Shown: one piece after another, positions 32,517 to 41,151 of the stretch
Numbering within the stretch: the first letter of the stretch is position 1
Layout: each line of letters opens with the position of its first letter
From: Victivallis sp. Marseille-Q1083
GTDB lineage: Bacteria > Verrucomicrobiota > Lentisphaeria > Victivallales > Victivallaceae
Length of the DNA: 64,000 nucleotides
Direction of reading: 5' to 3'
Assembly (NCBI RefSeq): GCF_903645315.1
Contig: NZ_CAHJXL010000001.1
Span: 3,112,083 to 3,176,082 of the forward strand
Translations under genes and position numbers: made by a program
The notes under the pieces: model-generated
Told to the model about the DNA's origin: nothing
The model's input: only the letters and a program-made list of their open reading frames with translations
Database searches by the model: none

Positions 32517-33900
32517 CTAACTTTGCGGCGGGGAAAAGTTCTTTCCATAAGGCGTGAGTATCCTGCATCGCCAGCATGATTTCTTCCGTCGAAATCGTAA
32601 AATCCATAGCCTGAATGTCGCGGCGGATGACCACCAGTTTTTCTCCGGTGGATTTGATTTCATCGAAGTCGGTCGTTCCGTCAATCAGGCCGTCTTTCAA
32701 TTTCTGCATGTGCTTTTTGATTTCCGTCTCCTGTCGGGTGAGCTCGGCAATCTTTTGTTTCTGGCCCTCCTTGACGGCGAGCAAGGTTTCCTGAATCAGC
32801 ATCGGCGTTTGGAGCACGCCGGACAGAAGCGTCAGAACCATGCCTTCAAGCTCCCCGGAAGGAATCCGGCGCAGGGGACACTGATGTTCCGGGTTTCGCG
32901 AATGCTGCTGGCAGAAAAAGTAGGTGTACTTTTTGCCGCCCTTGTTCGTGTAGGTCGGGGTCAACACGCTCCGGCAATGCCCGCAGAAGACAACCCCGCG
33001 CAACGGCGTCACTTCGCTCCGGCTTTTGCGGACGCTGGTTCCGTTGCTGTGCGAGTTCATGAGCGCCTGTACCCGCTCCCATTGTTTCCGGTCAACAATG
33101 GCTTCATGCTCACCCTCGTAACGGGCTTTGTAATGCTTCACATATCCGGCGTACAAAGTGTTGATCAGAATTTTATGGACGCTTCCGGTGTCCCATGCTT
33201 TCCCGCCATGCCGGATGCCTTTGGCGGAGATGAAAACCTTCGTGGTATAACCCATCCGGTTAACCTGAACCACCGTTTCCGCAAGCGAACCGATCTCTTC
33301 GTAGGTATTGAAAATTTTCCGAACCACTTCCGCCTCGTCGGGGACTATGTGCAGCTTTTTCGTTACCGGATCGGAGGCGTATCCGAGTACCGGCGTTCCT
33401 CCGCAGTGGATACCGCGTTTCTTGCTGGCGGCGATTTTGTCGCGGATTCGCTCGGCGATGATTTCCCGTTCGTATTGCGCGAACGACATCAGAATATTCA
33501 ACATCATCCGCCCGGCCGACGTGCTGGTGTTGATTTCCTGCGTTACACTGACGAAAGATGCACCATGTTGCTCGAACACGCCCTGCAGCTCGGTAAAATC
33601 CAACAGGGAACGGGAAAGTCGATCTATTTTATACACAACGATAATATCGACTTTGCCCTTTATCACGTCTTCCAGCAGTTTCTGCAATGCCGGCCGGTGC
33701 GTGTTGCCACCGGAAAAGCCGCCGTCATCGTAATGCTCCGGCACGAGAACCCAACCGTTCGATTTCTGGCTTGCAACGTAATTCTCACCGGCCTCGCGCT
33801 GGGCGTCCAAAGAATTGAATTCCTGCTCCAGTCCGTCTTCCACCGATTTTCGGGTGTAGACGGCACACCGCAAAGTTGTCTTTTTTGTTTTTTCTTTCAT
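32512..33900 (-). CDS. Large serine recombinase (prophage integrase)
   Basis: 462 residues from ATG 33900 behind CGGAGTATAAAC. The resolvase domain has the catalytic Ser19 (AVYTRKSVEDG), the YKIDRLSRSLLDF segment and SAGRMMLNILMSFAQYEREI; a recombinase domain, a zinc ribbon (CGHCRSVLTP...CP) and a coiled coil follow. Its last codon and TGA come from the IS1380 end at 32516, so the natural C-terminus is lost, but the catalytic and DNA-binding parts remain. It would integrate and excise the prophage; DUF2924 next door is a common partner. Confidence 0.92.
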   Translation of the reverse strand: MKEKTKKTTLRCAVYTRKSVEDGLEQEFNSLDAQREAGENYVASQKSNGWVLVPEHYDDGGFSGGNTHRPALQKLLEDVIKGKVDIIVVYKIDRLSRSLLDFTELQGVFEQHGASFVSVTQEINTSTSAGRMMLNILMSFAQYEREIIAERIRDKIAASKKRGIHCGGTPVLGYASDPVTKKLHIVPDEAEVVRKIFNTYEEIGSLAETVVQVNRMGYTTKVFISAKGIRHGGKAWDTGSVHKILINTLYAGYVKHYKARYEGEHEAIVDRKQWERVQALMNSHSNGTSVRKSRSEVTPLRGVVFCGHCRSVLTPTYTNKGGKKYTYFFCQQHSRNPEHQCPLRRIPSGELEGMVLTLLSGVLQTPMLIQETLLAVKEGQKQKIAELTRQETEIKKHMQKLKDGLIDGTTDFDEIKSTGEKLVVIRRDIQAMDFTISTEEIMLAMQDTHALWKELFPAAKLA

Positions 33901-33902
33901 GT

Positions 33903-34319
33903 TTATACTCCGAAGAATTTTTTACCGTTCCAGCTCGTTCCGGTGATCGCCTTGGCAGCGCCGCTTAAAGAACGATATTGCCGTCCATTCAGCTCGAATC
34001 CGTTTTCGCGGGCGATCACAACGTATTTGATTCCCTTCCATTCCCGTTCGAGAATGGTGCCGATTACGATGCCCGCGGAATTCTGCTGCGGCTTGGGCGC
34101 GTCACCGATGGCTGCGATTTTCATTTTGTCGGATTCGCCCAGGCCGCCGAAGCGGAGCTCCTGAATTTTGTATGCGAGCTTCCGCCGCATGAACATCGTC
34201 GAAAGCGGCGGCGCTTTCGTCCCCAGGACCGCGCGCCATTCTCGCTTGAGCCCGTTTTCATCCAAGGTCTGGATTTTTAGGAGCTCCGACCGAAGGTCTT
34301 CTATTGTAGTTATTTCCAT
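33903..34319 (-). CDS. DUF2924 family protein
   Basis: 138 residues. The family pattern is clear: an N-terminal helical part (LRSELLKIQTLDENGLKREW) with a basic RRKLAYKIQELRFGGL, then a beta-rich C-terminus (GTILEREWKGIKYVVIAREN, GFELNGRQYRSLSGAAKAIT, SWNGKKFFG). DUF2924 proteins regularly sit immediately before phage serine recombinases, as here with a 2-base gap, and probably assist DNA recognition or recombination. Confidence 0.9.
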   Translation of the reverse strand: MEITTIEDLRSELLKIQTLDENGLKREWRAVLGTKAPPLSTMFMRRKLAYKIQELRFGGLGESDKMKIAAIGDAPKPQQNSAGIVIGTILEREWKGIKYVVIARENGFELNGRQYRSLSGAAKAITGTSWNGKKFFGV

Positions 34320-34378
34320 CTTTTCGCCTCAGAATTGGTTTGCGCTATACAGAAAGCTCTCATCAAGAAGGATAGCAA

Positions 34379-34465
34379 CTACTTCTTGCGGGATTCCTTG
34401 ATCTTTCTTGCAATAATCGCCTCGGCAAAAATTTTGGCAAGCTGTTTGACAAGATCGACATCCAT
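34379..34465 (-). CDS. 28-residue peptide
   Basis: ATG 34465 follows CGGAGTTAATAACC. The product, MDVDLVKQLAKIFAEAIIAR plus KIKESRKK, is an amphipathic helix with a basic end, lying between DUF2924 and the terminase on the same strand. Peptides of this size are common in prophages, but the gene is too short to be sure of. Confidence 0.4.
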   Translation of the reverse strand: MDVDLVKQLAKIFAEAIIARKIKESRKK

Positions 34466-34470
34466 GGTTA

Positions 34471-36849
34471 TTAACTCCGTTTTCTAAGTTCGGAAAGTTT
34501 CAATTTCGCTTTCGGCGCGGTTTTCGGAACCAGCGAGGAAACGCCTTCCACGGGCGCACTGTGCGGGGTTTTGCCGGTTCTCTGCTCGGACAGCCGGAGC
34601 GGCGGGCGATTGCGGGTACGAACCCTTACCGCGCCGAATTCGGGCAACGTCGCGCCAAGCATCGACGCGCAGACCGCACAACCGGCGCAGCAGTCCAGCC
34701 AATGGTTGTCGGAGCGTTCCGGGCGGAGCTTCCATTCGTCGACCGTCCGACCGCGGCCGATGGTCTTGACGCGGTATTCCGCTGTCAGGTGCTCCGCGAT
34801 CAGCTGGTGGATCTGCGGATGCCGTCCATACAACGCGAGGCAGCTTTTATCTCCCATCGGTACGGCGAGCCTGGCGTGAATGAACGATTTCCAGAAGTTC
34901 GAGTCAAAGATCACATGCCGGATCGCCCGCTTGCCTTTGACGGACGGCATCATCCAATTGAAGCCGAGCTTGTCGCCCTGCTGCTTCTTATATTCCGTCA
35001 TCGGTTTGGAGCTGGCTCCGACGTACCGGCCGTGCGCCGGGAGGATCACGCCGGAGTAAATGCTTTGACGGCAAAACTGGTAAATCAGATCGGTCGACTG
35101 CCCCCAATTCGCGTCGATCATCGCCCGCTCGATTTTCAACAGCGCCCCGTCCTCGCGTTCCCACTCGCGGGCAAGGTAATCATCGGTCAGCGCCTGAAGC
35201 GCGGCGTACAGCCCGCCCTCGAAGCCCGCCTTGGGAAACGTGGACTGGATGGTCGGGTTCGCATCGGAAAGCGAGAACTGCCGCCGATGCTGGTCGGGCC
35301 ACGCGCCATAGTCGATCACCGTTCCGGAAAAATCCTCCGACCAGGCGATGACCACATAATAGAGCAACGCTTTCTGGACGTCGATGAACATCGTGAGCTT
35401 ATCACACGCCAGCGGGACGCGGCCGCGGGCAAGCCCGTTCACCTTTTCTGCGATCTCGTCCACACTCATCAGCGAATCATCCGACACATCTTCCGGGAGT
35501 GGGTCATTCTGATATTCCGATTGAAACGCTATTTCGTCCTGGAGTTTCAGATTCATCGCGTGTTGGAGGGCGCTGACCTCGTCCGGGTTGAACCGCGCCT
35601 CCCATTCCACCACCGCACCTTCGTCCATGGCCTCCCGATTCGCAAGGTAGAAATCCGTCGCCGCCTGAAAGTTGCCGTCCGTCCGCAGTGCCTCCGCGCG
35701 AATCTCCGCATATTCCTCCCAGAGCTTCATGTTCTTGGGAAACTGGTACAGCATTTTCGTCCGTTCGCCATTCCAGTCGGGGTGAGTCGTCCGATTCAGA
35801 ATCGTGTCGGCAAGGTCGCCCGGACGGATTACCGTGCAAGGCATGATCCCCGAGATTTTTTGTCCGGGACCCGCCAAGCCCAGAATGTCACCGGCCAACA
35901 CACGAACACGCTTTCTGGTCTGCTCCAGCGAACCGGCCGACTCCGACGTCTGCGGATCGTCGATTATTACCAGCGAAGGACGCACACTCCGGCCATCGCT
36001 CCGTTTATATTTCATCCCGCGCACCCGCCCGGTAATGCCCGCGACGCGAACGATGATCCCGCTCGCCTTGCTATTCTTGACCGTTGGCAGGACGATTTCG
36101 CTCGAAGTCCAGGTAATCCGTGTGCGTTCACCGCCGTAGAGCTGTCCGGCACATCTGTTTGCGATTCCGTCCAAGCTGGCAATCGGGAAGCATACCTCGG
36201 GAAAATCCGCCGCGAGGTTTTCGTTCACTTCCAGCTCGGTCTTCAGTGAATCCAACAGCTCCAATGCGGCAGTTTCAGTTGCCCCTATCAGAGTCACAAA
36301 TTCTCGATGCCCATAAAGCATCGCCCAAAGACAGGCACACTCAACTAACGAAGTTTTGCCTGACCCGCGCGGGAGTGCCAAAGCAAACAGTCCACCGGCC
36401 AATACCGCCGTCTCAATTTTATCAATCACCTTCAAATGATCGTCCGACCATGCCAGGGTAAACGTATCCGGAAAATAGGATTCACTGAACAACCGGAAGT
36501 TTCGCTCACAATCGGCTTTCCGCTGCGGATTCTGTACTTCCGGCATATCGCCGATGTCGCGTCCGGCGAGCGATTGCGCCGCATTGCGGGCGCGTTCGGC
36601 ATCGCGTCGCTCATCGTAGGAACGAGCCTGGGACGGTTGCTCGACCGGTTCGGTGTGCTTTTCGTCGCAGAGCCAGGCGATGTATTTCAGGAGGTTGATG
36701 TTTCGGGAATTGTCGCTCGCTGCGATTCGGAATCCCACGCGGTTGAAGTCCCGGTAGACCCGCGCTTGGCTGATGACAAACCCGGCAGTTGTCGAATTGA
36801 TCAGACGCCCGACTTCCACCGGGCGCATGCTGGATGGATTAATCGGCAT
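34471..36849 (-). CDS. Phage terminase large subunit with fused N-terminal module
   Basis: 792 residues from ATG 36849 (GGAGACCGAAGAGA upstream). The ATPase part has the P-loop LALPRGSGKTS and the Walker B-like PSLVIIDDPQ; the nuclease part includes FIDVQKALLYYVVIAW and ERAMIDANWGQSTDLIYQFC. It packages DNA into proheads. The first 70 or so residues (MRPVEVGRLINSTTAGFVIS through NINLLKYIAWLCDE) resemble the separate 66-residue protein just upstream, as if a small-subunit-like DNA-binding module were fused. The stop is followed by the 28-residue peptide and DUF2924 genes. Confidence 0.9.
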   Translation of the reverse strand: MPINPSSMRPVEVGRLINSTTAGFVISQARVYRDFNRVGFRIAASDNSRNINLLKYIAWLCDEKHTEPVEQPSQARSYDERRDAERARNAAQSLAGRDIGDMPEVQNPQRKADCERNFRLFSESYFPDTFTLAWSDDHLKVIDKIETAVLAGGLFALALPRGSGKTSLVECACLWAMLYGHREFVTLIGATETAALELLDSLKTELEVNENLAADFPEVCFPIASLDGIANRCAGQLYGGERTRITWTSSEIVLPTVKNSKASGIIVRVAGITGRVRGMKYKRSDGRSVRPSLVIIDDPQTSESAGSLEQTRKRVRVLAGDILGLAGPGQKISGIMPCTVIRPGDLADTILNRTTHPDWNGERTKMLYQFPKNMKLWEEYAEIRAEALRTDGNFQAATDFYLANREAMDEGAVVEWEARFNPDEVSALQHAMNLKLQDEIAFQSEYQNDPLPEDVSDDSLMSVDEIAEKVNGLARGRVPLACDKLTMFIDVQKALLYYVVIAWSEDFSGTVIDYGAWPDQHRRQFSLSDANPTIQSTFPKAGFEGGLYAALQALTDDYLAREWEREDGALLKIERAMIDANWGQSTDLIYQFCRQSIYSGVILPAHGRYVGASSKPMTEYKKQQGDKLGFNWMMPSVKGKRAIRHVIFDSNFWKSFIHARLAVPMGDKSCLALYGRHPQIHQLIAEHLTAEYRVKTIGRGRTVDEWKLRPERSDNHWLDCCAGCAVCASMLGATLPEFGAVRVRTRNRPPLRLSEQRTGKTPHSAPVEGVSSLVPKTAPKAKLKLSELRKRS

Positions 36850-37039
36850 TCTCTTCGGTCTCCTTTGCCAGCCAAGCGGCGTATTCAATCAGGTTCACGG
36901 TTCCGTCCGGATTCCGGGGCGCACCGGTCTCGAAGTCCTCCTGCAGAACTTCCTGCGTAAGAAACCGGCCGCCCGCCTGTTTGAGCAACCGGACGAGCAC
37001 ATCGGGCTGGAGTGCGGTTAATTTGAAGGCATTTTCCAT
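36839..37039 (-). CDS. Terminase small-subunit-like module
   Basis: 66 residues from ATG 37039 (AAAGGACTTTT upstream), overlapping the terminase start by 11 bases. The pattern LVRLLKQAGGRFLTQEVLQE...NLIEYAAWLAKE matches the start of the large subunit (VGRLINSTTAGFVISQARVY...NLLKYIAWLCDE), suggesting a duplicated DNA-binding module. A role in pac/cos recognition is likely. Confidence 0.65.
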   Translation of the reverse strand: MENAFKLTALQPDVLVRLLKQAGGRFLTQEVLQEDFETGAPRNPDGTVNLIEYAAWLAKETEENAD

Positions 37040-37159
37040 AAAAGTCCTTTATTTTCAACTATTTTCGAGATGTTGACTGGCTATGCCCCGAGATCGACGC
37101 TTATGTATGCCCCAACGAAGGGAAACCGAATTCAGGAACAACAAAAAAGGAGATCGGAG

Positions 37160-37300
37160 ATGAGGCGAAACGAATACAAAATGGCTTTCAACCGCTGGGA
37201 GTACATCGAGAGCTGCCAGAAGAAAAGCGGCAAGAAAATTGCCCGGCGGATTACCCGCCGCCACCTGAATAAACTTTGCGCCAAGACGGCGCAGGCTTGA
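37160..37300 (+). CDS. Small basic protein (46 residues)
   Basis: ATG 37160 has AAGGAGATCGGAG upstream. The product (MRRNEYKMAFNRWEYIESCQ, then KKSGKKIARRITRRHLNKLC) is strongly basic and helical, suggesting a nucleic-acid-binding phage peptide. It precedes the HARE-HTH gene by 30 bases on the plus strand, against the direction of the surrounding phage genes. Confidence 0.5.
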   Translation: MRRNEYKMAFNRWEYIESCQKKSGKKIARRITRRHLNKLCAKTAQA

Positions 37301-37330
37301 ATCAAAACACAACCACAACGGAGGTCAGAA

Positions 37331-37948
37331 ATGAACAAGAACGAAGTCAAAGTCGGAAGCATCGCCACGGTCAAAGTCGGTCGCAACCTGGTCGAGGTCG
37401 AAATTCTCGGAGCCGAGGACGACAAGTGGAAAGTCAAAAGCGTTTCCAGCGGACGCGAATTCACCACCGCCAAACTGGAATCGATCAAAACCACGGGGCC
37501 GATCCCCGCGAACACGGAGGACACCATGAACGAAGGAACGCAGAACGCCGCCGAAACCGAAACGCCGGTCACCGGAGCCACCGCCCCGGCCACGCCGGAA
37601 CCCGGCGCTGAAAACGACCGGGAGCAGATGGATGCGGGAGCTTCCGCTGAACGTGCGCCGGAGGAAGACAAGCCCAATCCCGCGCCGGAATCCGGCACCG
37701 CCAAGGCGGAGAAAAAGACCGGCCTTTACGAAGCGGCGGTCGAAGTCCTGCGCCGGAGCGAAACCCCGCTGAACTGCAAGGCGATTGTCGCCAAAAGCAT
37801 CGAGCTCGGCCTTTGGAAGCCGACCGGAGGCAAGACGCCGGAGCAGAGCCTCTACTCCAGCATCTTCTGCGAGATCAAGACCAAGGAAACGCCCCGGATC
37901 ATCAAAAGCGAAACGGTCCGCGGAGCCTTCGAATTCAACCGCGGCTGA
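37331..37948 (+). CDS. HARE-HTH domain protein
   Basis: 205 residues from ATG 37331 (AACGGAGGTCAGAA). An N-terminal KOW/SH3-like strand region (VKVGSIATVKVGRNLVEVEI) is followed by a Pro/Glu-rich linker (about 60-125) and a C-terminal HARE-HTH (HB1/ASXL) winged helix (GLYEAAVEVLRRSETPLNCK, AIVAKSIELGLW, SLYSSIFCEIKTK). HARE-HTH domains bind DNA and are linked to modified-base biology in restriction systems. The neighbouring methyltransferase makes recognition of methylated phage DNA a reasonable guess. Confidence 0.82.
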   Translation: MNKNEVKVGSIATVKVGRNLVEVEILGAEDDKWKVKSVSSGREFTTAKLESIKTTGPIPANTEDTMNEGTQNAAETETPVTGATAPATPEPGAENDREQMDAGASAERAPEEDKPNPAPESGTAKAEKKTGLYEAAVEVLRRSETPLNCKAIVAKSIELGLWKPTGGKTPEQSLYSSIFCEIKTKETPRIIKSETVRGAFEFNRG

Positions 37949-37963
37949 ACCGACACGCACCGC

Positions 37964-37986
37964 CCCCGCATCACGCGGGGCTTTTT
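37964..37986 (+). terminator. Rho-independent terminator
   Basis: CCCCGC at 37964-37969 pairs with GCGGGG at 37975-37980, followed by CTTTTTC. It lies 16 bases after the HARE-HTH gene and separates it from the convergent methyltransferase gene. Confidence 0.85.
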
Positions 37987-38001
37987 CGCTTTCACACCAA
38001 A

Positions 38002-39264
38002 TCAATCATGAGAAACCGCCTCCGGGGCGATTTCAACATTTGCCTCGACCGGGGGAGTCAGGGCTTTCCAATCGCAACCTTCTCCGTGAACGAACTCCGA
38101 CCAGCGACGACGGATCACATCGCAATATTTCGGGTCGAGCTCCATCATCCGGCACTTGCGGTCGGTTTGCTCACAGGCGATCATTGTGCTTCCCGAACCG
38201 CCAAAGGTATCGATGACCAATTCCCCACGCTGACTGGAATTTTGGATGAGATAAATCAGCATCTCGATTGGTTTAGACGTCGGATGGCCAACGTTCTGTG
38301 TCGGTTTATGATACTCCAAAACTGTGGTTTGACATCGGTCGGAATACCAGTTATGTGCTGCGCCTTCTTTCCAGCCATACAAAATCGGTTCATGCCGGAA
38401 GTGATAGTCGCAACGTCCTAAAACAAGAGCATTCTTTACCCAAATCAAACATTCCCGAACCTGCATATCCACATCGCGGCAAGCTCCTCGAAAATTGAAT
38501 CCCTCTGTATCCGCATGGAAAATGTAGAAGCTCGCTCCCGGCTTCATCCAGTTCTTGACATTTTCAAAAGAGTCTTTCAGAAAAGTTCTGAATTTTGTGT
38601 CTTCCATGTTGTCATTAATGATGGATTGCCCGAGGCTGTTTTCGTAGGCAACGTTGTATGGCGGATCGGTGAGCCAGAGATCGGCGTCGCTATCATCGCT
38701 GCCGTCATTCATAAGCGCGTCCATGTCATCGGCATTGGTCGCGTCGCCGCAGAGAAGAAGATGATTGCCGAGCCGATAAAGCACACCGCGTTGGCTGTCG
38801 GATTCCTCCGGGACTTCCGGGACGGCGTCGGGATCGGTTTCGCCTTCGGTGACGATGTCCGTTTCTGGGCCGTTCAGCAGCCGGTCGAGCTCGTCGGTAT
38901 CGAAGCCGAGGAGCGAGAGGTCGAAGTTCGCGTCCTGCAGCTCCTTGATTTCAAGCGGCAGGAGATCATAATTCCACTGCGCGATTTCGCCGGTCTTGTT
39001 GTCGGCGATGCGGTAAGCTTGCACCTGTTCGGGCGTGAGATCGGTAGCTACAATCACCGGAACTTCAGTCAATCCAAGCAGCTTTGCACTGCGAAGTCTT
39101 GTGTGTCCCGTAATGATTACGTTGTCTTTGTCAACGACAATCGGAACCTTAAATCCAAACTCTTTTATGGATTTTGCCACAGCCTCCACCGCATCGTCAT
39201 TGAATCGTGGATTTTTTTCATAGGGCACGATCTCATCGACCTTCTTGATGACGATATTCATCAT
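38002..39264 (-). CDS. ParB-like nuclease / DNA (adenine or cytosine-N4) methyltransferase fusion
   Basis: 420 residues. The first 95 are a ParB/Srx-like domain (EIVPYEKNPRFNDDAVEAVA, NVIITGHTRLRSAKLLG). The methyltransferase follows: catalytic DPPY near residue 200 (LWLTDPPYNVAYENSLGQ), and the SAM-binding FGGSGSTMIACEQTDRKC near residue 352. This order (DPPY before FxGxG) is that of beta-class phage DNA methylases. It would modify phage DNA against host restriction. It overlaps the HNH gene by four bases (ATGA-type coupling). Confidence 0.93.
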   Translation of the reverse strand: MMNIVIKKVDEIVPYEKNPRFNDDAVEAVAKSIKEFGFKVPIVVDKDNVIITGHTRLRSAKLLGLTEVPVIVATDLTPEQVQAYRIADNKTGEIAQWNYDLLPLEIKELQDANFDLSLLGFDTDELDRLLNGPETDIVTEGETDPDAVPEVPEESDSQRGVLYRLGNHLLLCGDATNADDMDALMNDGSDDSDADLWLTDPPYNVAYENSLGQSIINDNMEDTKFRTFLKDSFENVKNWMKPGASFYIFHADTEGFNFRGACRDVDMQVRECLIWVKNALVLGRCDYHFRHEPILYGWKEGAAHNWYSDRCQTTVLEYHKPTQNVGHPTSKPIEMLIYLIQNSSQRGELVIDTFGGSGSTMIACEQTDRKCRMMELDPKYCDVIRRRWSEFVHGEGCDWKALTPPVEANVEIAPEAVSHD

Positions 39265-39836
39265 TGGTAAATTTCCTCTCTGTATGTTTTCAAATTGTGA
39301 ATTCCATCAATTACTGCACGCGAGCAATGGAATTTTCTGGCTATCGCTGAGCACGACACGCCGTTATCTATAAGCCGTCGAACTTCACGAACCTGTTCGG
39401 GGAGAAGGCGTCGGGATGCAAATTTTGGCATCTGTGCCATTCTATGCAGTTCATCGTATGACCGAAGCCCGGTTTGAAACGCATGCCTACTATTTTCGCT
39501 TCTTGTGCACCATTCAAGATTTTCAGCAGTGTTATGGGTTTTTATCCCATCAATATGATTGATTTCCAAGTAGCTATTGGGATTAGGGATAAAACATTTG
39601 GCAACAATTCGGTGAATATATTCGTCATGGCGATTGATATTCACTCTCAGATAACCATGACTATTGGGGCGGCCTTTTTGTCTGTGGATATTCAAGCCAC
39701 CCTTGATTCCCATGCTATATACAGCTCCGTCCGAGGTGATCAAATATCGGCCTCCATAAATTGCTGCGCGAATTCGCCCCGGAGGGGCATTGGCGACGGT
39801 TTTCTGCGTTTCGGGGCGACTTTCAGTGATTTGCAT
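39261..39836 (-). CDS. HNH homing endonuclease
   Basis: 191 residues. A NUMOD4-like start (YLITSDGAVYSMGIKGGLNI) leads to the HNH core (YIHRIVAKCFIPNPNSYLEI, NHIDGIKTHNTAENLEWCT) and a C-terminal HTH (LPEQVREVRRLIDNGVSCSA, IARKFHCSRAVIDGI). Free-standing HNH endonucleases spread within phage genomes by cutting recipient DNA. It overlaps the methyltransferase start and may serve as a mobile passenger. Confidence 0.9.
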   Translation of the reverse strand: MQITESRPETQKTVANAPPGRIRAAIYGGRYLITSDGAVYSMGIKGGLNIHRQKGRPNSHGYLRVNINRHDEYIHRIVAKCFIPNPNSYLEINHIDGIKTHNTAENLEWCTRSENSRHAFQTGLRSYDELHRMAQMPKFASRRLLPEQVREVRRLIDNGVSCSAIARKFHCSRAVIDGIHNLKTYREEIYQ

Positions 39837-39926
39837 GCAATAACCTTTCTTTAAGGATTAAATTCGATCAACTCCATAAAAACTGATGGATTCAGGGAGT
39901 CAAGTCCGTTTTTTCTTTGTTTTTTC

Positions 39927-39968
39927 TTGAACTCCTATAAAATCGTGCTATTTTAGGAGTAAACTCCA
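39927..39968 (+). promoter_or_regulatory. Promoter with overlapping inverted repeat
   Basis: TTGAAC (39927-39932) and TATTTT (39949-39954) are 16 bases apart. ACTCCTA before and TAGGAGT after the -10 form an inverted repeat across the promoter, with a further ACTCC downstream. This suggests a repressed promoter for the ATPase gene at 40003. Confidence 0.5.
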
Positions 39969-40002
39969 AAAAATAACAAGTTAAAATGGAGTTGGAGGTA
40001 GT

Positions 40003-41151
40003 ATGGCTTATATATCACGCTATTTAGAGCCCGACATAAAGCGGCGCCTTTTCTCCGGCAAAGCGATCATTGTTTACGGTCCGCGCCAGTGCGGCAAAAC
40101 CACCATGATTCGTCATATTACCGATGAATGGTCTGATGATGTTCTTTGGCTGAACGGTGACAGCCCGGATGTTCGGGAGGAGCTTGATCGCGTCACTGTC
40201 GCCAGATGGAAACTGATTCTTGGCAAGAAAAAAATTCTTGTTCTTGACGAAGCGCAGCGTATACCCAATGTCGGACTTGCGCTGAAACTGATTACCGATG
40301 AAATACCGGAAGTTCAGGTTATAGCTTCGGGCTCATCATCGTTTGAATTGGCGGACAAAGCCTCTGAACCTTTAACCGGCCGCAAATTCGAGTACCGTCT
40401 TCTGCCGCTGTCTTTTGCTGAAATGGTCGCGCAGGATGGACTCTTGCAGGAAAAGCAACATCGTGAACAGCGGCTTCTTTACGGCGGCTATCCCGACATT
40501 GTGGTTCATTCCGATGATGCTGAGCGTCTGCTGAGCGAGCTGGTCAGCAGTTACCTCTTCAAAGACATTTATGCGTTAGAGGGACTGAAGAAAACCAAAA
40601 TCCTCGACAACCTTGTCAAAGCCCTTGCCATACAAATTGGTTCGGAGGTTAATTTAAATGAACTGGCTGGTTTGACCGGAACCGACCGGAAGACCGTTGA
40701 AAGCTACATTGACCTCTTAGAGAAAACCTACGTGATATTCTCTCTTCCCGCCTTTAGCGGTAATATGCGTAACGAGATCAAGAAAGGGAAAAAAATCTAT
40801 TTCTACGATCTCGGCGTTCGCAATGCCGTGATGGGCAATTTCAGTCGGCTGGAATCTCGAACCGATAAAGGTGGGATGTGGGAAAACTACCTGATTCTGG
40901 AACGCTTCAAAAACACGATGAACCAGCCGTTTCAGCCGCAACGTTTCTTCTGGCGAACCACCGCGCCGCAAGGCAAAGAGATTGATTATCTTGAGAAAAC
41001 GGCAGACGCGCTGAGTGCATGGGAGATCAAAGCAAACCCGGCGTCAAAAGCAAAAATCCCGTTGTCATTTCGGAATGCCTACCCGGATGCGCAGACGGCA
41101 ATTCTTACGCCGGACAACTACGACGATTTCCTGTTGCCGCCGCTGTCCTGA
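40003..41151 (+). CDS. AAA_14/DUF4143 ATPase
   Basis: 382 residues from ATG 40003 (GAGTTGGAGGTAGT). The AAA_14 domain has a P-loop (VYGPRQCGKTTMIRHI) and Walker B (KILVLDEAQRI); the DUF4143 domain follows (YLFKDIYALEGLKKTKILDN, TYVIFSLPAF, KIYFYDLGVRNAVMG, WENYLILERFKN) with a nuclease-like end (GKEIDYLEKTADALSAWEIK). These ATPases are common accessory genes in gut bacteria. It is plus-stranded within a minus-strand prophage and has its own promoter, so it looks like a cargo gene. Confidence 0.92.
   Translation: MAYISRYLEPDIKRRLFSGKAIIVYGPRQCGKTTMIRHITDEWSDDVLWLNGDSPDVREELDRVTVARWKLILGKKKILVLDEAQRIPNVGLALKLITDEIPEVQVIASGSSSFELADKASEPLTGRKFEYRLLPLSFAEMVAQDGLLQEKQHREQRLLYGGYPDIVVHSDDAERLLSELVSSYLFKDIYALEGLKKTKILDNLVKALAIQIGSEVNLNELAGLTGTDRKTVESYIDLLEKTYVIFSLPAFSGNMRNEIKKGKKIYFYDLGVRNAVMGNFSRLESRTDKGGMWENYLILERFKNTMNQPFQPQRFFWRTTAPQGKEIDYLEKTADALSAWEIKANPASKAKIPLSFRNAYPDAQTAILTPDNYDDFLLPPLS

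Noticed and set aside
32554-34164. 536-codon plus-strand frame opposite the recombinase and DUF2924
   Set aside because: Antisense shadow of two well-supported genes; it crosses their boundary and lacks any motif.
34561-36249. 562-codon open frame on the plus strand opposite the terminase
   Set aside because: It is antisense to a clear terminase, has no recognisable domain, is Arg/Pro-rich and has no ribosome-binding site; long antisense frames are common in GC-rich genes.
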